Of a DNA stretch of 64,000 nt, positions 1-10,385 are shown piece by piece; position 1 is the stretch's first letter, and each line of letters opens with the position of its first letter. A program made the translations under genes and the position numbers. Source of the stretch: Berghia stephanieae (lineage: Eukaryota > Mollusca > Gastropoda > Nudibranchia > Aeolidiidae); NCBI GenBank assembly GCA_034508935.3, contig CM067443.1:125163172-125227171 (forward strand), read 5' to 3'. Under the pieces are notes generated by a model. The model searched no databases, was not told where the DNA came from, and worked only from the letters and a program-made list of their open reading frames with translations.

Positions 1-290
1 ACACAAACAAAGTATATCACTGATCTCGTCTCATTGAGATATAAAGAATGATATAAAAATCAAGAAAATCGGCCGATAAATAAAAAAGATGCTAAAAAAA
101 GCTCAAATAAACAAAAGCAATTTTTAAAATCAAATTTATTCGTAAAACAGTTGGTTTTTAACCGATTTTTCTGAAATAAGGACCAATGTTCTTTTTTCAA
201 GCTGATTTCAACAATGTAACTTTCAAATTCTTCAGAATTATATTTTTTACTTTTAGATTTTAGCTTTTAGGCCTACTCAAAAAGGTGTTA
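1..290 (+). repeat. Diverged copy of palindrome-arm repeat P, cut by window edge
   Basis: This stretch aligns by eye with 49030-49270, the inner part of the left arm of the large palindrome. Shared landmarks in the same order are CGTCTCATTGAGA, ATATAAAAATCAAGAA (one base different), an ACCGATTTTT block, and TTTTCAAGCTGATT followed by CAACAATG. The rest is clearly diverged, with roughly a third of bases differing. The copy continues left of the window. It shows that P is a repeat family and not a one-off duplication. Confidence 0.7.
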
Positions 291-880
291 TATTCCTTGC
301 GTAACAATAGCGTAATACATCGACGGTGAGAAGCGTCTTTGTTTCGGCCAGCTGGATAGATAGCCTGTGATTGGTCGAAGACTTTGAGACGCTTGATTCA
401 CAATTCTACACGAATGGACGGTGGCGGTAGATCAAAGAGGTGTACCAAATTTATTTACCAACTACTTTTCTTTGTGCTAAAATTACAACGTAATAATTTC
501 GCGTCAGAAAAAAATAACTCCGAAGTTCCTATCTCTTTATTACAATAAAATTGATACAACGAATGACAAAATCGCCCCACAAATAAGGGAGTTATAAATT
601 ATTCATAATATTTTTTAAAGTTATTAATATAAACCCGATCATTGGAGCCAATTCTAAAATGTAAAAGTAAAAGTGTAGTTTAATATGTCTAATTTGGTTT
701 ATCATCATAAACCTGGCCTTTTTAATATTTTCCGTCCTCAAATCAAGGCTAATCGAGCTCAGTCAAAGTCATTCATATAGAAATAAAATCGCACAGCGTC
801 CCTGGATTCATAAAAAGAAAATGGCGGCGCTCGACCTCTCACTAGCCACTTTTGATTACGTTTTCCTACCTGTTGTCGTA
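291..880. other. AT-rich stretch, no gene recognised
   Basis: No open frame with recognisable protein similarity and no clear repeat structure were found. A short GC-richer patch at 330-440 (CATCGACGG, GAAGCGTCTTTG) has no coding or RNA signature that could be identified. Confidence 0.5.
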
Positions 881-1078
881 TCTAGTCCTGTGTTATCTAT
901 GGGTCAGATGGCGATTCCCAAGGCCAAGGTCAAATTAAGGCCCGATCATTATGCCTGTAATGCGGCATTTAAGGTGGAGGTTACATTTTTATTAGGACAA
1001 AATTATGTAGTAATTCTCCAACCACTCGAGCGTTTTAGATGTCAACTCCTGCATTCACAGAATCGCCCTATTAATTAA
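821..1078 (+). other. 85-codon open frame, probably not a gene
   Basis: An ATG-to-stop frame starts in a good-looking GAAAATGGCGGCG context, but its product matches no family known to me. The middle of the frame (about 905-970) is a dispersed repeat found inverted near 54.56 kb, where no frame is kept. This argues for a chance open frame within a repeat. A first exon cannot be excluded. Confidence 0.2.
915..968. repeat. Dispersed repeat J, copy 1
   Basis: The segment around CAAGGCCAAGGTCAAATTAA followed by GCATTATGCCTG-like sequence is present in reverse complement at 54555-54605, with about five mismatches in 45 bases. Both ends fade without visible terminal repeats, so the element type is unknown. 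Confidence 0.55.
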
Positions 1079-1186
1079 AATTAAATTAAAGATATGCAAA
1101 TCCTATGAATTTTAAAAACAGCAATGATTAATGGCTCGTATAGCTGCCTAAGTATATAACCTTTACAATACAATAAGTAATGAATA

Positions 1187-1230
1187 AAAAAAAACAAAAA
1201 AAAAAAAAAAAAAAACAAAAAAAAAAAACA
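1187..1230. repeat. A-rich tract
   Basis: Nearly pure adenine run broken by single C bases (AAAAACAAAAAA pattern). It could be the tail of an old retroposon, but no body upstream was recognised. Confidence 0.7.
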
Positions 1231-1607
1231 AAGCAAGTTCCAGTCCTACTTATAATTTTTCTCCGTGTTAAATTTCCTTGGCCTGTCTGCGGGACTTGTA
1301 TCCCCTCAGACAGGGGGCGATAGGGTCTAAAGTCAGCCCAAGATCATGTTCAAATGGTACAAAGGGCTAAACAATCCTAATAATATTTGATAACATAGTC
1401 TAATACGTGAATGTTATAAATATAGACTCGTGAATATTTTAAGTATCATAGTTATAATGTTAACGCCCAGATAGCATGATGTACCAACCTGAATTATATA
1501 AACAAAAGTAGATAAAAAATGGTATTATAACGTATGATCAAATTACATGTATCCAAGTCATAATGATACCATGCATATCAACATCATAGGTATAGAGAGA
1601 CAAGAGT
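1231..1607. other. No gene recognised
   Basis: AT-rich with a small GC-richer patch at 1270-1330 (CCTTGGCCTGTCTGCGGGAC). Nothing identifiable on either strand. Confidence 0.5.
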
Positions 1608-1716
1608 ATGCAAAAAAGATTGGTGATACATATTCTGTAGATCAGGAAGAAATTTAAGGTGTATGCAAAAAAAGGTTGGTGATACATATTCTGAAGATTA
1701 GGAAGAAATTTAATGA
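1608..1716 (+). repeat. Two-copy 55-bp tandem repeat
   Basis: Two adjacent copies begin at 1608 and 1663. Each reads ATGCAAAAAA, then GGTTGGTGATACATATTCTG (copy 1 has GATT at the start), then AGATYAGGAAGAAATTTAA. They differ at only a few positions, so the duplication is fairly recent. No coding role is apparent. Confidence 0.85.
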
Positions 1717-2313
1717 CATTAAATAAGTGTATTCCACTCACCCCTTATTTTGAATATCACACCACTGAATAGGATAAAACATGTCCGTTCTTGTAAGATA
1801 TTTTTGTGGAAGATAATATTTCCGTTGTACGGTGCGTGCTTTTGGATCCCATGTATATTTGTTTTGAAGATGTTGGGCTTGTCTTCCAGATGTCTAACAC
1901 CTAATTTTTCATTGTCGGGTATTGGCTGAGTCTAAGCGACGAAGGTGGATAAAGTATTCTTTTTCGCACCTATATTATGCGAAGTCCGCTTCCCTCACTA
2001 GGGGAGGTAATTGCGTGTCAACCCAGTTATCACATTGCTGCTGTCATCGTAATGGCCGGTAAATGCCCTGTCGATATTTCACTTGTGACAATGCCCTAAC
2101 ATATATTCTAAATAACCATTTAAGTCAACGTGTGATAGATAGAATTATCAATAGTTTTTAAAGAGTTTGCTAATTACTCGTATATCAACATGTAAAAGAC
2201 AGTTTCATAATTTTTTGATTTTCCAGTAATATTGTACTCGTCGGCAAAATTTAACATGGAGTGTATCGAACAATGTTGCGCCCCCCCCCCCCCCCCCCTC
2301 CAGCGACATCGAC
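1717..2313. other. No gene recognised; includes poly(C)
   Basis: Mixed-composition sequence without a recognised gene. It ends in an 18-bp C run at 2281-2298 just before repeat A1. Confidence 0.5.
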
Positions 2314-2992
2314 TGTAGACATCGTTAACGTATAGCCTGATACAATAACTTTTCAAGACCCATATTTTGATGTCATTTTTTGGTTTGTGGACCGCCTAGT
2401 GCGTTGTCTTTAGTATGGTCAAGGAAACAAGTGATCCCATTGGTTGAACTATTGAATGCAACTCACACTTTGTTTTCTTTTGTAGCCAAAAATTTGTCGT
2501 TTGACGTCTTTTGGTGGTCAATGTCAGGTCATGAATGTATGAAGGTCATCCACCTAATAGCATGACACTAAAACTGTAGCCATCGTTAACATACTAGAAC
2601 CCTCTAGGACTTATAGTTTGACGCCATGTTTTTCATTTTTGTGCATCGTCTATTGAGTTGTCATTTGTAGCTAGAGCTCAAGGTAAAAAGTGATTCCATT
2701 GGTTGAACTATTGAATTTAACTCACGATTTGTTTTCTTTTTCTGCCAAAGACTTGTCTTTTGACGTCATTTTTTTGGTCAGTGTCAGGCTATAAGTTAAC
2801 AATGGCTGCGCAAGAACCCACAAGGACTTATAGTTTGACGTCAATTTTTAGGTTTGTGCAGCGTCTGGTGAGTTGGCGTTAGTAGAGCTCAAGGAAACCA
2901 GCGATCCCATTGGTTGAACAATTGAATACAACTCACGGTGTGTTTTCTTTTGTGGCCAAAGACTGTCAGGCTATAAATTAACGATGGCTACG
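2314..2992 (+). mobile_element. Repeat A, locus 1: three tandem modules between terminal inverted repeats
   Basis: Three diverged modules (about 2314-2570, 2574-2810 and 2811-2992) follow one another head to tail. Each contains CCATTGGTTGAACWATTGAA, then CAACTCAC, TTTGTTTTCTTTT and a TTTGACGTCATTTTTTGGT block. The left end reads TGTAGACATCGTTAACG then TATAGCCTGA. The right end, TATAAATTAACGATGGCTACG, is its near-perfect inverse, so the array carries about 25-bp terminal inverted repeats. Module boundaries repeat the same signature (TGTAGCCATCGTTAAC at 2574; GTTAACAATGGCTGCG at 2795-2810). There is no transposase; it is probably a non-autonomous DNA element that multiplied internally. Confidence 0.75.
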
Positions 2993-3372
2993 CACTCACA
3001 GACTCTGTTCAAGCCCCCAATACCTCCTATTTTTTAAAGAATAAATTATTTCAGTTAAATGGAGCGGTCGACTTATGTGACATTGTTTATTTATTACTAT
3101 TATTTTTTCTTTCGATCGTAATGGATTGATAAACAGCCGTCATACCAAATTAAATAGCATAGACCTGTGCTTAAAACTGTGCCGCGCTGGGCTAACATTA
3201 TGAGCGAGGGTAATCGAATACACATTTGGGGGTGAATGACCGACCGGTCATTGACTTGTAGAGCCGGGAATGGTGTAAGGCTTTCTTGTTGTGAAAATAA
3301 TAAAGAAATTAATTTAACCGAGAAAATAACTTGTACATATAATATTTCATGAACCGTATAACTAAGGATAAA
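2993..3372. other. No gene recognised
   Basis: Intergenic sequence between repeat A1 and the LINE. Nothing identifiable. Confidence 0.5.
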
Positions 3373-3391
3373 AATAGTAGTAGTAGTAGTA
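3373..3391 (+). repeat. (TAG)n microsatellite, 5' flank of LINE
   Basis: Five to six TAG/AGT units lie directly against the 5' end of the truncated LINE. The same repeat forms the LINE's 3' tail. Confidence 0.85.
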
Positions 3392-5500
3392 CAGAGAACA
3401 GCTGGTAGAATAAAGAGGGATTACAGGTTATGCAAAGACAATGGCATACAAACAAAAATGAGAGAAGAATTTGAAAATGCACTCATGATACAAAGCCAAA
3501 GTGAACCTGATAACGAAAAATGTGAAAAACAATTTGATATATTCCAAAAGTGTGTCAAAGCAACTGCAGAAAAACATTTACCAATAGCTCAAATAAACAG
3601 CAAAAAGGAATGGATGACAAATGAAATTCTAAACCTATTTGAAGAAAGACGAAAATGCAACAGAGGGTCTGCAGAATACCAAACATTGAACAACCACATT
3701 AAATCCAAATGCATCGAGGCACATGAGAACTATCTAGACTGGAAATGCTGCGAAATCGAAAGAGAATACAAACCCAACCCCCAACAAGCTCACCAAAGAA
3801 TAAAAGAACTATCAGGGAAAAGGAAAAGCAAAGCAGCAGGAAGTTGTATCCAAAACAAACAAGGGGAACTGCTATTTGAAGAACAACATATAGAAAGCCG
3901 ATGGGTAGAATACATAGGCGAACTGTACAATGATCCAAATAGAAATGAACCACCACTGAAATTCAAAGAACCATTAAGCGGACCAAACATCACCAAAAGT
4001 GAAATTGAACATGCCATGGAACGAATGAGGGATGGTAAAGCAACAGGCCCTGATGAAATATCTGTAGAGGTATTAAAAGCCTAGGAGATCTAGCAATTGA
4101 TGAACTTCACATATTATTCAACAATATATACAATACTGGGAAAATTCCAGAAGATCTCTGTAACTCTATTTTCATAGCAATACCAAAGAAAGCAGGTGCA
4201 GTCAGATGCGAAAATTTTAGAACTATAAGTTTAATAAGCCACATCAACAAAATACTGTTGCGTATAATTATCAACAGGCTAAGGAATAAGATTAACCCAG
4301 AAATCGCAGAAGAACAATATGGATTCCAACCTGACAGAGGGACAAGGAACGCAATATACCTCCTCCGTGTTTTAAGTGAAAGAGCTATACAGGTTCAGAC
4401 CCCACTATACCTCTGTTTTGTCGACTACAAAAAAGCTTTTGATAGAGTACGCCACGAAGAAATACTAAAACAACTGCACTCCATTGGCGCTGATGAGAAA
4501 GACCTCAGACTCATGCAAACATTATACTACACCCAGCAGGCATCTATCAAAATCGGAAACTCTACAGGAAATTCCATTCCTATTAAGAAAGGAGTCCGTC
4601 AAGGGTGTGTTGCCTCACCAGATCTGTTTAATCTATACCAAGAAACAATCATGAAGGGCATAAATAATATGGAGGGAATAAAAGTGGGAGGTCACAACAT
4701 AAATAATATAAGATACGCAGACGATACGGTACTCATTGCAACATCAGAAATCCAACTTCAAAAGATTGTTGACAAAGTGGTAGTAGATAGTGAAGCCAAG
4801 GGAATGGAAGTGAATATCACCAAAACGGAATGCATGGTAATACAGAAAAACCCCGAAAACAACAACACCTGCAATATAACGATTCACGGCGAGCAACTTA
4901 CCAACGTAGAAAGTTTTAAATACCTAGGTTCAATAGTGACAACAGATGGAAGATGTAACCGAGACATACGAGCAAGAATAACTCAAGCCAAACAGGCCTT
5001 CATGGACCTGGGAAACATTTTGAAAAACAAACAGATGTCGTTCGGGATTAGATTCCGAGTCTTGAAGTGCTACGTGTGGCCAATCTTGTTATACGGATGC
5101 GAAAGCTGGACTACAAATGCAGAAACACAAAAGAACATTGAAGCTTTTGAAATGTGGTGCTTGAGAAGGATGCAGAGAATATCGTATACTGCACACAAAA
5201 CGAACGAAGAAGTGCTAAAACAAACATACCAACAAAGGAAACTAATGCCCTTAATAGTGGATCGACAACTATCCTTTTTCGGACACATAGTAAGGAAAGA
5301 TAAGAATGAATACCTGGCAAGTTGTGGAAAAATACCTGGTAAACGCGCCCGGGGGAGACAAAGAAAAACACTCATAGACCAACTGAAGGGCTTCACCAAC
5401 CTAACAATCCAAGAAACTGTTTGAAAAAGCAAGAGACAGGGAGGAATGGAGAGAGATAATTCATACAGTATCCGAAGCCTGGACCAGGCATGGAACCTAG
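3392..5500 (+). pseudogene. 5'-truncated RTE/BovB-like LINE reverse transcriptase, two frameshifts
   Basis: RTE-type LINEs encode one endonuclease-reverse transcriptase that copies the element RNA at a nicked target. Here the endonuclease is gone: coding similarity starts at the (TAG)n boundary with TAGRIKRDYRLCKDNGIQTK. The fingers and palm follow: GKATGPDEIS, a frame change near 4080, RTISLISHINKILLR, EEQYGFQPDRGTRNAI, CFVDYKKAFDRV, KKGVRQGCVASP and the catalytic IRYADDTVL. The C-terminal part has YLGSIVTTDG, LLYGCESWT, FFGHIVRKDK and GKRARGRQRK, an arrangement typical of BovB proteins. A second frame change near 5415 leads to KARDREEWREIIHTV and a stop at 5498-5500, matching the usual BovB end. 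Clade assignment is from remembered motifs. The copy is dead. Confidence 0.85.
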
Positions 5501-5504
5501 AAGA

Positions 5505-5505
<1 letters not shown>

Positions 5506-5593
<88 letters not shown>

Positions 5594-5594
5594 C
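5506..5594 (+). repeat. (TAG)n microsatellite, 3' tail of LINE
   Basis: About 29 TAG/GTA units follow the LINE stop codon and an AGAAGAAG spacer. RTE elements commonly end in short microsatellite tails. TAG repeats also border the 5' side, so tail and target sequence cannot be separated here. Confidence 0.9.
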
Positions 5595-5661
5595 CAGTCG
5601 ATTTTGAGACAGCGCCAAATACGTCGAATCATTAACTTGTTAATCTAATTTGTTAGCTAAG

Positions 5662-5938
5662 CTTCAGCTTTTATACAGCGCAATAAACACAAAGTGTGCT
5701 CAAGAAGTCCTTTATATGGTGTCTCAGGCCAACAACAAGCAACAAAAACACTTCACATGAAAGGCGGGACAGAACGCATATGAGGCGCTATTATATATAT
5801 TTTTTCGACAGACATTGCTGTTATCAGCCAGTTAGTTACACATGAGTACGCGATGTAATTTGTCTTAAGAGTCTTTTCCAAGGACTGAGTAGGGCGAGAC
5901 GTAAATCAGGGACCGACCGCTCCGGAGACAGTGAAACC
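5662..5938 (-). repeat. tRNA-derived SINE (family S), old copy
   Basis: Reverse-strand, strongly diverged member of family S. The left end keeps the 3' tail (CAGCTTTTATACAGCGCAAT, GTGTGCTCAAG). The middle keeps GGCGGGACAGAACGC, and the right part keeps GAGTCTTTTCCAAGGACT. The tRNA-like head is barely visible (GGGACCGACCGCTCCGG). It is among the oldest copies in the window. Confidence 0.65.
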
Positions 5939-5956
5939 ACAAGATAACTAAGCTGC

Positions 5957-6467
5957 ATTTTTTTTTTTGTTTAAAGGGTCTCACGGTATGTGCGACACAT
6001 TTAGGTCATATCAGCGCCAGTATAAAGTTATATATTGGGATAGTCAAAAAAGTTTAGAATTATAATTAGAGCACCCATGAAAAAGTAAGCCAAGGGGAAA
6101 TTTGTTCGAATAGGAAACAGATGTAGATTCCAAGAGCATACTATCAATGTTCTCAGTTTGAGATCACCTTAAAGTCTCATCCAGACAACAGCACAGAATC
6201 CCACTAAGATGAATACACTCAAATGTTTACAAGATATGTTGAAGGGATCAAATTTACAATGAAAAAATCATCCCCCAAAACTAGTACTAAACATTTGATT
6301 TTGATTATCTCCCTCTCAGCCAATGATTCCGGCAAAGGCCAGGACAAAACCAAGTATTCTCATTCTAGGTCAAAGACAGAAAGCAACTCATAACTCAGAT
6401 AAAGGGGGATAGAAGACAGTGCAGGTGACCTCCTGTCCACAATGGGAGGTCAAAAGACCCCGCCCAG
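5957..6467 (-). repeat. Retroposon D, copy 1
   Basis: About 510-bp element read on the minus strand. Its 5' end (right) is the short hairpin GACCTCC/GGAGGTC near 6427-6452. The body contains TCATTCTAGGTCAAAGAC and CAGCCAATGATTCCGGC. The 3' end (left) is GTTTAAAGGGTCTCACGG with a T run, equal to an A-rich tail on the element strand. It is diverged relative to the copy at 19.8 kb, and no target duplication was seen. Confidence 0.75.
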
Positions 6468-6676
6468 AAACCCGCACTTTGATTTGACCAATTGCATAAT
6501 AATTTGAAAGGCAAGACTTGGACTCAAAATTCGTGACTTGTCCGTTACGACGAAATCTCAGGTCAGACAAACCTTATAATATAGCCATTAATGGAAAGGA
6601 AATAGGATATTATGAATTATAAATAGATAATCGGTAATAAAGCATACAGCATAAAGGCATGTAATGAATTCACCAA
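6468..6676. other. No gene recognised
   Basis: Short spacer between D and E copies. It contains no recognised feature. Confidence 0.5.
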
Positions 6677-6920
6677 TTAACTGGCGTACTCTGGAAAGAC
6701 ACGTATTTAAAAATTTGGCCATAAAACCCGTCCTTCAAATATCGATATATTTCATGACCCTCATCTTGACAAAAGCTCTCAAACCAGAGACCTCGTGCGA
6801 AATCTCAGGCTTGAGAGTTTTTGCCAATATTATGAGGGTCATTTAAATCGATCGATGATTGAAGGGCTGGTTTTCTAGCCAAATTTTTAAATACGTTGTC
6901 CTTCCAGAATACGTTAAGTG
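6677..6920. mobile_element. Palindromic MITE E, copy 1 (complete)
   Basis: The element folds back on itself. The left arm has AACTGGCGTACTCTGGAAAG, then ATTTAAAAATTTGGC, ATATCGATATATTTCATGACC, and CTCTCAAACC. The right arm repeats these inverted (GAGAGTTTTTGCC, GGTCATTTAAATCGATCGAT, GCCAAATTTTTAAATACG, CCAGAATACGTTAA). The arms are about 110 bp with a short central loop. Both ends lie on TTAA, which is suggestive of a TTAA target (piggyBac-like), but this is inference. No coding capacity. Confidence 0.8.
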
Positions 6921-7679
6921 GTTAATAATGTAAAGACAAATAATATACATGGATAAATCCATTCTACATGTATGTTATCATTTAAAAGGTCAAAAGCGAT
7001 TATATATGCCGATAATAGTAAGCTGCGCTTATCACCGTTGGCTGTCTGTTATTACAGTACCTACCTGGTGTGTTTTTGAGTACAGCAAGTAGACGCATAA
7101 CGAGTAGCTTCAACAGTTTTGTACCAAATTTTCATTTTGATGATTATATTTAAAGCTTTGAGGAGGAACTTTCCTACTTGTCCTATTTAATCAAAACCAA
7201 ACTCGGTATAGAGCATTTATATATACATGTGCAAAAGTAACTTGACCTTTTTACACACTAAATTACTGTTGTTAGAGTCGAAAATTTTATGTCACATAAA
7301 AGAGCAATTATTAAGCCACATGCATGCTTAGTTATAGTGCAATCTGTAATCATAGCGTGGATGGTGAATATTTGTATGTAAGACAACTTAATATTTCGAC
7401 TTCGGAAATGACCCAAAGAAAGAATTATAAAGAATGTTAAAAACTAATGAAAATTCTTAAAATCTTGAAACAGAACCTTTTCGCATCGATGTGTCCTGAT
7501 TGTACATCGCCATGTTGTCTACAATTGCTTACACATTATTTGATGCTTTAACCAAAAAAATAAATAATTATCTTTGCGAAATGAAATAATTTCGTTATTA
7601 CGTTGATTTCAATTCTTTTATCACCGAGAACATGCCGGAACTGAGTCTCGAAGAGTGAGCTCGTCTACGTGGCCATCTT
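6921..7679. other. AT-rich stretch, no gene recognised
   Basis: Nothing identifiable on either strand except short AT-rich words. Confidence 0.5.
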
Positions 7680-7975
7680 GTGCGGCTATGTGGTCTAGTG
7701 GTATGACACTCGCTTTCGGATCGGAAGGGCCTGGGTTCGAGCCGCGCTCGGCGCATAGTTGAGTCCTTGGAGAAGGCTCTTAACTCACATTCTCTCACCC
7801 TACGCAGGTGGAAAATGAGTACCTATCTATGTCCGAAAAAAATATGTAATATCGCCTAACAGGCGTTTTGTCCCGTCCTACATGTTAAATGTTGTTGTTG
7901 GCCAGGGACACCTTGTAAAGCGCTTTGAGCACGTTTAGTGGATAATGTGCTATATAAAAGCTCAAAGTAAATATA
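7680..7975 (+). repeat. tRNA-derived SINE (family S), full-length
   Basis: The head is tRNA-like: GTGCGGCTATGTGGTCTAGT, then GGTATGAC (A box region), CTTTCGGATCGGAAGG (anticodon-arm-like) and GGGTTCGAGCC (B box). The body includes GTCCTTGGAGAAGGCTCTTA and ATCGCCTAACAGGCG. The 3' tail is TTGTAAAGCGCTTTGAGCAC, then GTGCTATATAAAAGCTCA. Tails of this GCGCTATATAAA type are shared by several animal LINEs and SINEs. The head most resembles an arginine tRNA. Pol III transcription is expected from the boxes. Confidence 0.9.
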
Positions 7976-8430
7976 TTATTCATGTTAAAACGGCCAGCAG
8001 CTGAGGTTGTACTGCTTTTCAATGTTAGAGCTACCTGCTTTTCTATTATCGCAAAGTTCAACACCGAAAGGGTATGTGAGGGATCAAAGGCGGACAGGTC
8101 AACCCGGAGCATCAACGGCCAATGATCGAACATTTGCTTGACTGACACCCAACCAACTCCTCTCTTATGACTCTGACGTCGCTGTGAAAATCATCACTTT
8201 CAAGTTGAACGATGTTGGGAAGACTTGCAATCGCTGGACTCGGAAAGAGAATGCCTTCTGTGCAACCTCAACTAACTGAGAATAAGACTTTGGTACTCGA
8301 ATGACCAGCTGAGAAATCCGGAAACCAATTTGAGCACTTCTGAGATCTCAAAACACCTACAAGGGAACATCAGTGTCAAGCAAGGAATGCTTACCAGCTT
8401 GGGTCCATTGTTGAAATAGAATGGAAAGAA
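7976..8430. other. No gene recognised
   Basis: Mixed-composition sequence. Short open frames on the minus strand show no family resemblance. Confidence 0.5.
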
Positions 8431-8432
8431 TC

Positions 8433-8484
8433 CCCCCCCCTTTTTTCCTTTGCCAAAAAAAAAAATAAATAAAAAAAAAAAAAT
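8433..8484. repeat. C run followed by T and A runs
   Basis: A 10-bp C run, then TTTTTTCC, then two long A runs. It is one of several C-to-A homopolymer junctions in the window. Confidence 0.85.
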
Positions 8485-9047
8485 CAAGACGAAATTGTTT
8501 AATTCGTAAATCAGTGATTTAAAAAAGAATATATTTTGATAATAAATAACATGATGGGTCAGGTCATTGGAGGGGTATGATAAAAGTATGCTTGAACTTT
8601 TGCAATTGAAATTTCGAACTCCTCCCACTGTACGTTCCACAGGTCACGCAGTGGCATTGGGAATGTGTTCGTAATTACGTAGTTCCTAATGCAGACGTTC
8701 AGGAAACTTATATTTTACTACCGCATAAAGCGTTTATTTTGATCTTGACCGGAAAACTCTTTCTCACATATAATAAATATATAGATAGATCAAATAGGAT
8801 CCACTTTTTCGAGATATCAAGATTAAGCGTTGATAAATTAAGGGTAATTTAATCCATGATATTAAGTTTTCTTGCCAAATTAAAAAAAATAAAAAAGAAG
8901 CATTTTAAAAAATAAACTATAAAGTATTTATACTAGAGCTTAATAACCCACGCATTATTCTATGCAAGTTTAGTTTCAGTTTCATATCGCAGAATGTCAA
9001 TAGGTTGCCATTTGCGTCACTTGGTTGTCTAATTTTTAAAAAGTTGT
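8485..9047. other. AT-rich stretch, no gene recognised
   Basis: No coding or repeat structure recognised. Confidence 0.5.
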
Positions 9048-9322
9048 TTAACCCTTTCCTTCAGAATATTCCCAAAAATTTCACATCCACCTAACACAAA
9101 AATACGTTTTTCTTACTCAAACAGAAAAGCAACAAATACATTCTATGCATAATATTGATCAGGAAAATGAACTCAACAACACAGTGTCACGTTTTTATAG
9201 CTATAATAAAACATTTTTCTTTAAATTGTGTGATTAACAAAATAAATTTGAATGATAAAAGTGCTGGTTGGATCGTAACGAATGTGATAATTTTCCTATG
9301 GTTGGTAAGGAGAGGGTTTAAA
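9048..9322 (+). mobile_element. MITE F, copy 1
   Basis: A 275-bp element with terminal inverted repeats: left TTTAACCCTTTCCTTCAG, right GGTAAGGAGAGGGTTTAAA. The interior shares CTTACTCAAACAGAAAAGCA, ATTCTATGCATAATATTGATC and GCTGGTTGGATCGTAACGAA with the copy at 25.35 kb. No protein is encoded. Superfamily unknown. Confidence 0.85.
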
Positions 9323-9712
9323 AGAATAAAACAAAGTTTAACGGTTACGTAATATATCAATGTAAGAAGAAAGACCTTTGTCCTTTGTATCGAGTACGAG
9401 TACAAGAAGAGAAATGCGTTAATCGATATACTTTACAAATCGCATTATTCGGTCAAATTAATAAGATAGTACACGCGATAGTTCATCAACGAGGTACGTG
9501 CAATATTCTTAGATCAGCAATTGTAACCGACTGCGACAGTCTGGTATTGTATCGGCGTTTTACTCGATGAAGATAATTGAGTTTAAACTCACAATTAATC
9601 AAAATTAGAAAATATATCGTTTTAGAATGTAAAATATAAAGGTACCAAACTCACTCTCTCCTATGGGACATTTATTTTGACTCAGATTTTAAGAGTTAAA
9701 CTTAAAGTTGAA
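9323..9712. other. No gene recognised
   Basis: AT-rich spacer between two F copies. A 61-codon open frame (9385-9570) resembles nothing known to me. Confidence 0.5.
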
Positions 9713-9981
9713 TTTTAACTCTCTCCTCACCGAACAATTTTCAGGATTTTTCTCGAAATGTGATACCTACCCAACACGATTTACACAGAAAGCAATAAGG
9801 ACATTCTATACACAATTATGTGCTCACACAAGCTTAACATAAAAGCGTTAAGTTCTTATAGCTATAACAACATTTTCTCTCCAAATTTTGTGATGTACAA
9901 TTTTTGTTATTGAAAAAACAAAGTCTTCATTAAATCGTAACCAACCTGACGATTTTCCTGTAGTTGTTAAGGGGAGAGTAA
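9713..9981 (+). mobile_element. MITE F, copy 2 (diverged)
   Basis: The left end is TTTTAACTCTCTCCTCACC and the right end is GTTAAGGGGAGAGTAAGG. Internal matches to copy 1 include ATTCTATACACAATTATG, TTCTTATAGCTATAACA and TCGTAACCAACCTGACGATTTT. It abuts foldback element H. Confidence 0.75.
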
Positions 9982-9984
9982 GGG

Positions 9985-10272
9985 CTAACCCAGACCGGAG
10001 ACTGACTCCGACGACCGGTACTGCCGTCTTCTAGATAAAGACGTCGGGCACGGACAAAATACTAAGAATAAAGAGAAGAGCCGCTAGACCTACCCATATC
10101 AAGCTCGAAAAAAAAAAAAAAATGGCAGAGGACGTCGGGTGCTGAGAATGGGTAGATCTAGCGGCTCTTCCCTTTCTTAATACAATATTTTGTCCGTGCC
10201 CGACATCATTATCAGGAAGACGGCAGAGGACGGCAGTGCCGGGTCGTTGGATCAGTCTCCGGTGTGGGTTAG
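9985..10272. mobile_element. Foldback MITE H
   Basis: A near-perfect inverted repeat of about 115 bp on each side of an A run (10110-10123). The left arm runs CTAACCCAGACCGGAGACTG, ACTGCCGTCTTC, GTCGGGCACGGACAAAATA, AGAGCCGCTAGACCTACCC. The right arm is the inverse, with an extra GACGGCAGAG repeat. The arms are GC-rich compared with their surroundings. No coding potential. Confidence 0.85.
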
Positions 10273-10306
10273 ATCTTCAAGCGTCTTGTTGACCCCAATA
10301 TAACAC

Positions 10307-10385
10307 CGCGTAGGGACGGTGACTTACAAATGTGACCCTACGCCTCGAAGCGGTATTAAGTCGGGATTTGGAAAACGAAGAAAAC
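10307..10385 (+). repeat. Repeat K, left copy, with small hairpin
   Basis: It contains TGTGACCCTACGCCTCGAAG then CGGTATTAAGTCGGG, which recurs inverted at 11731-11767. The same core, slightly changed, occurs at 32.2 and 34.6 kb (repeat L). A perfect 8-bp stem GCGTAGGG/CCCTACGC (10318-10325, 10346-10353) encloses a 20-bp loop. Confidence 0.65.
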
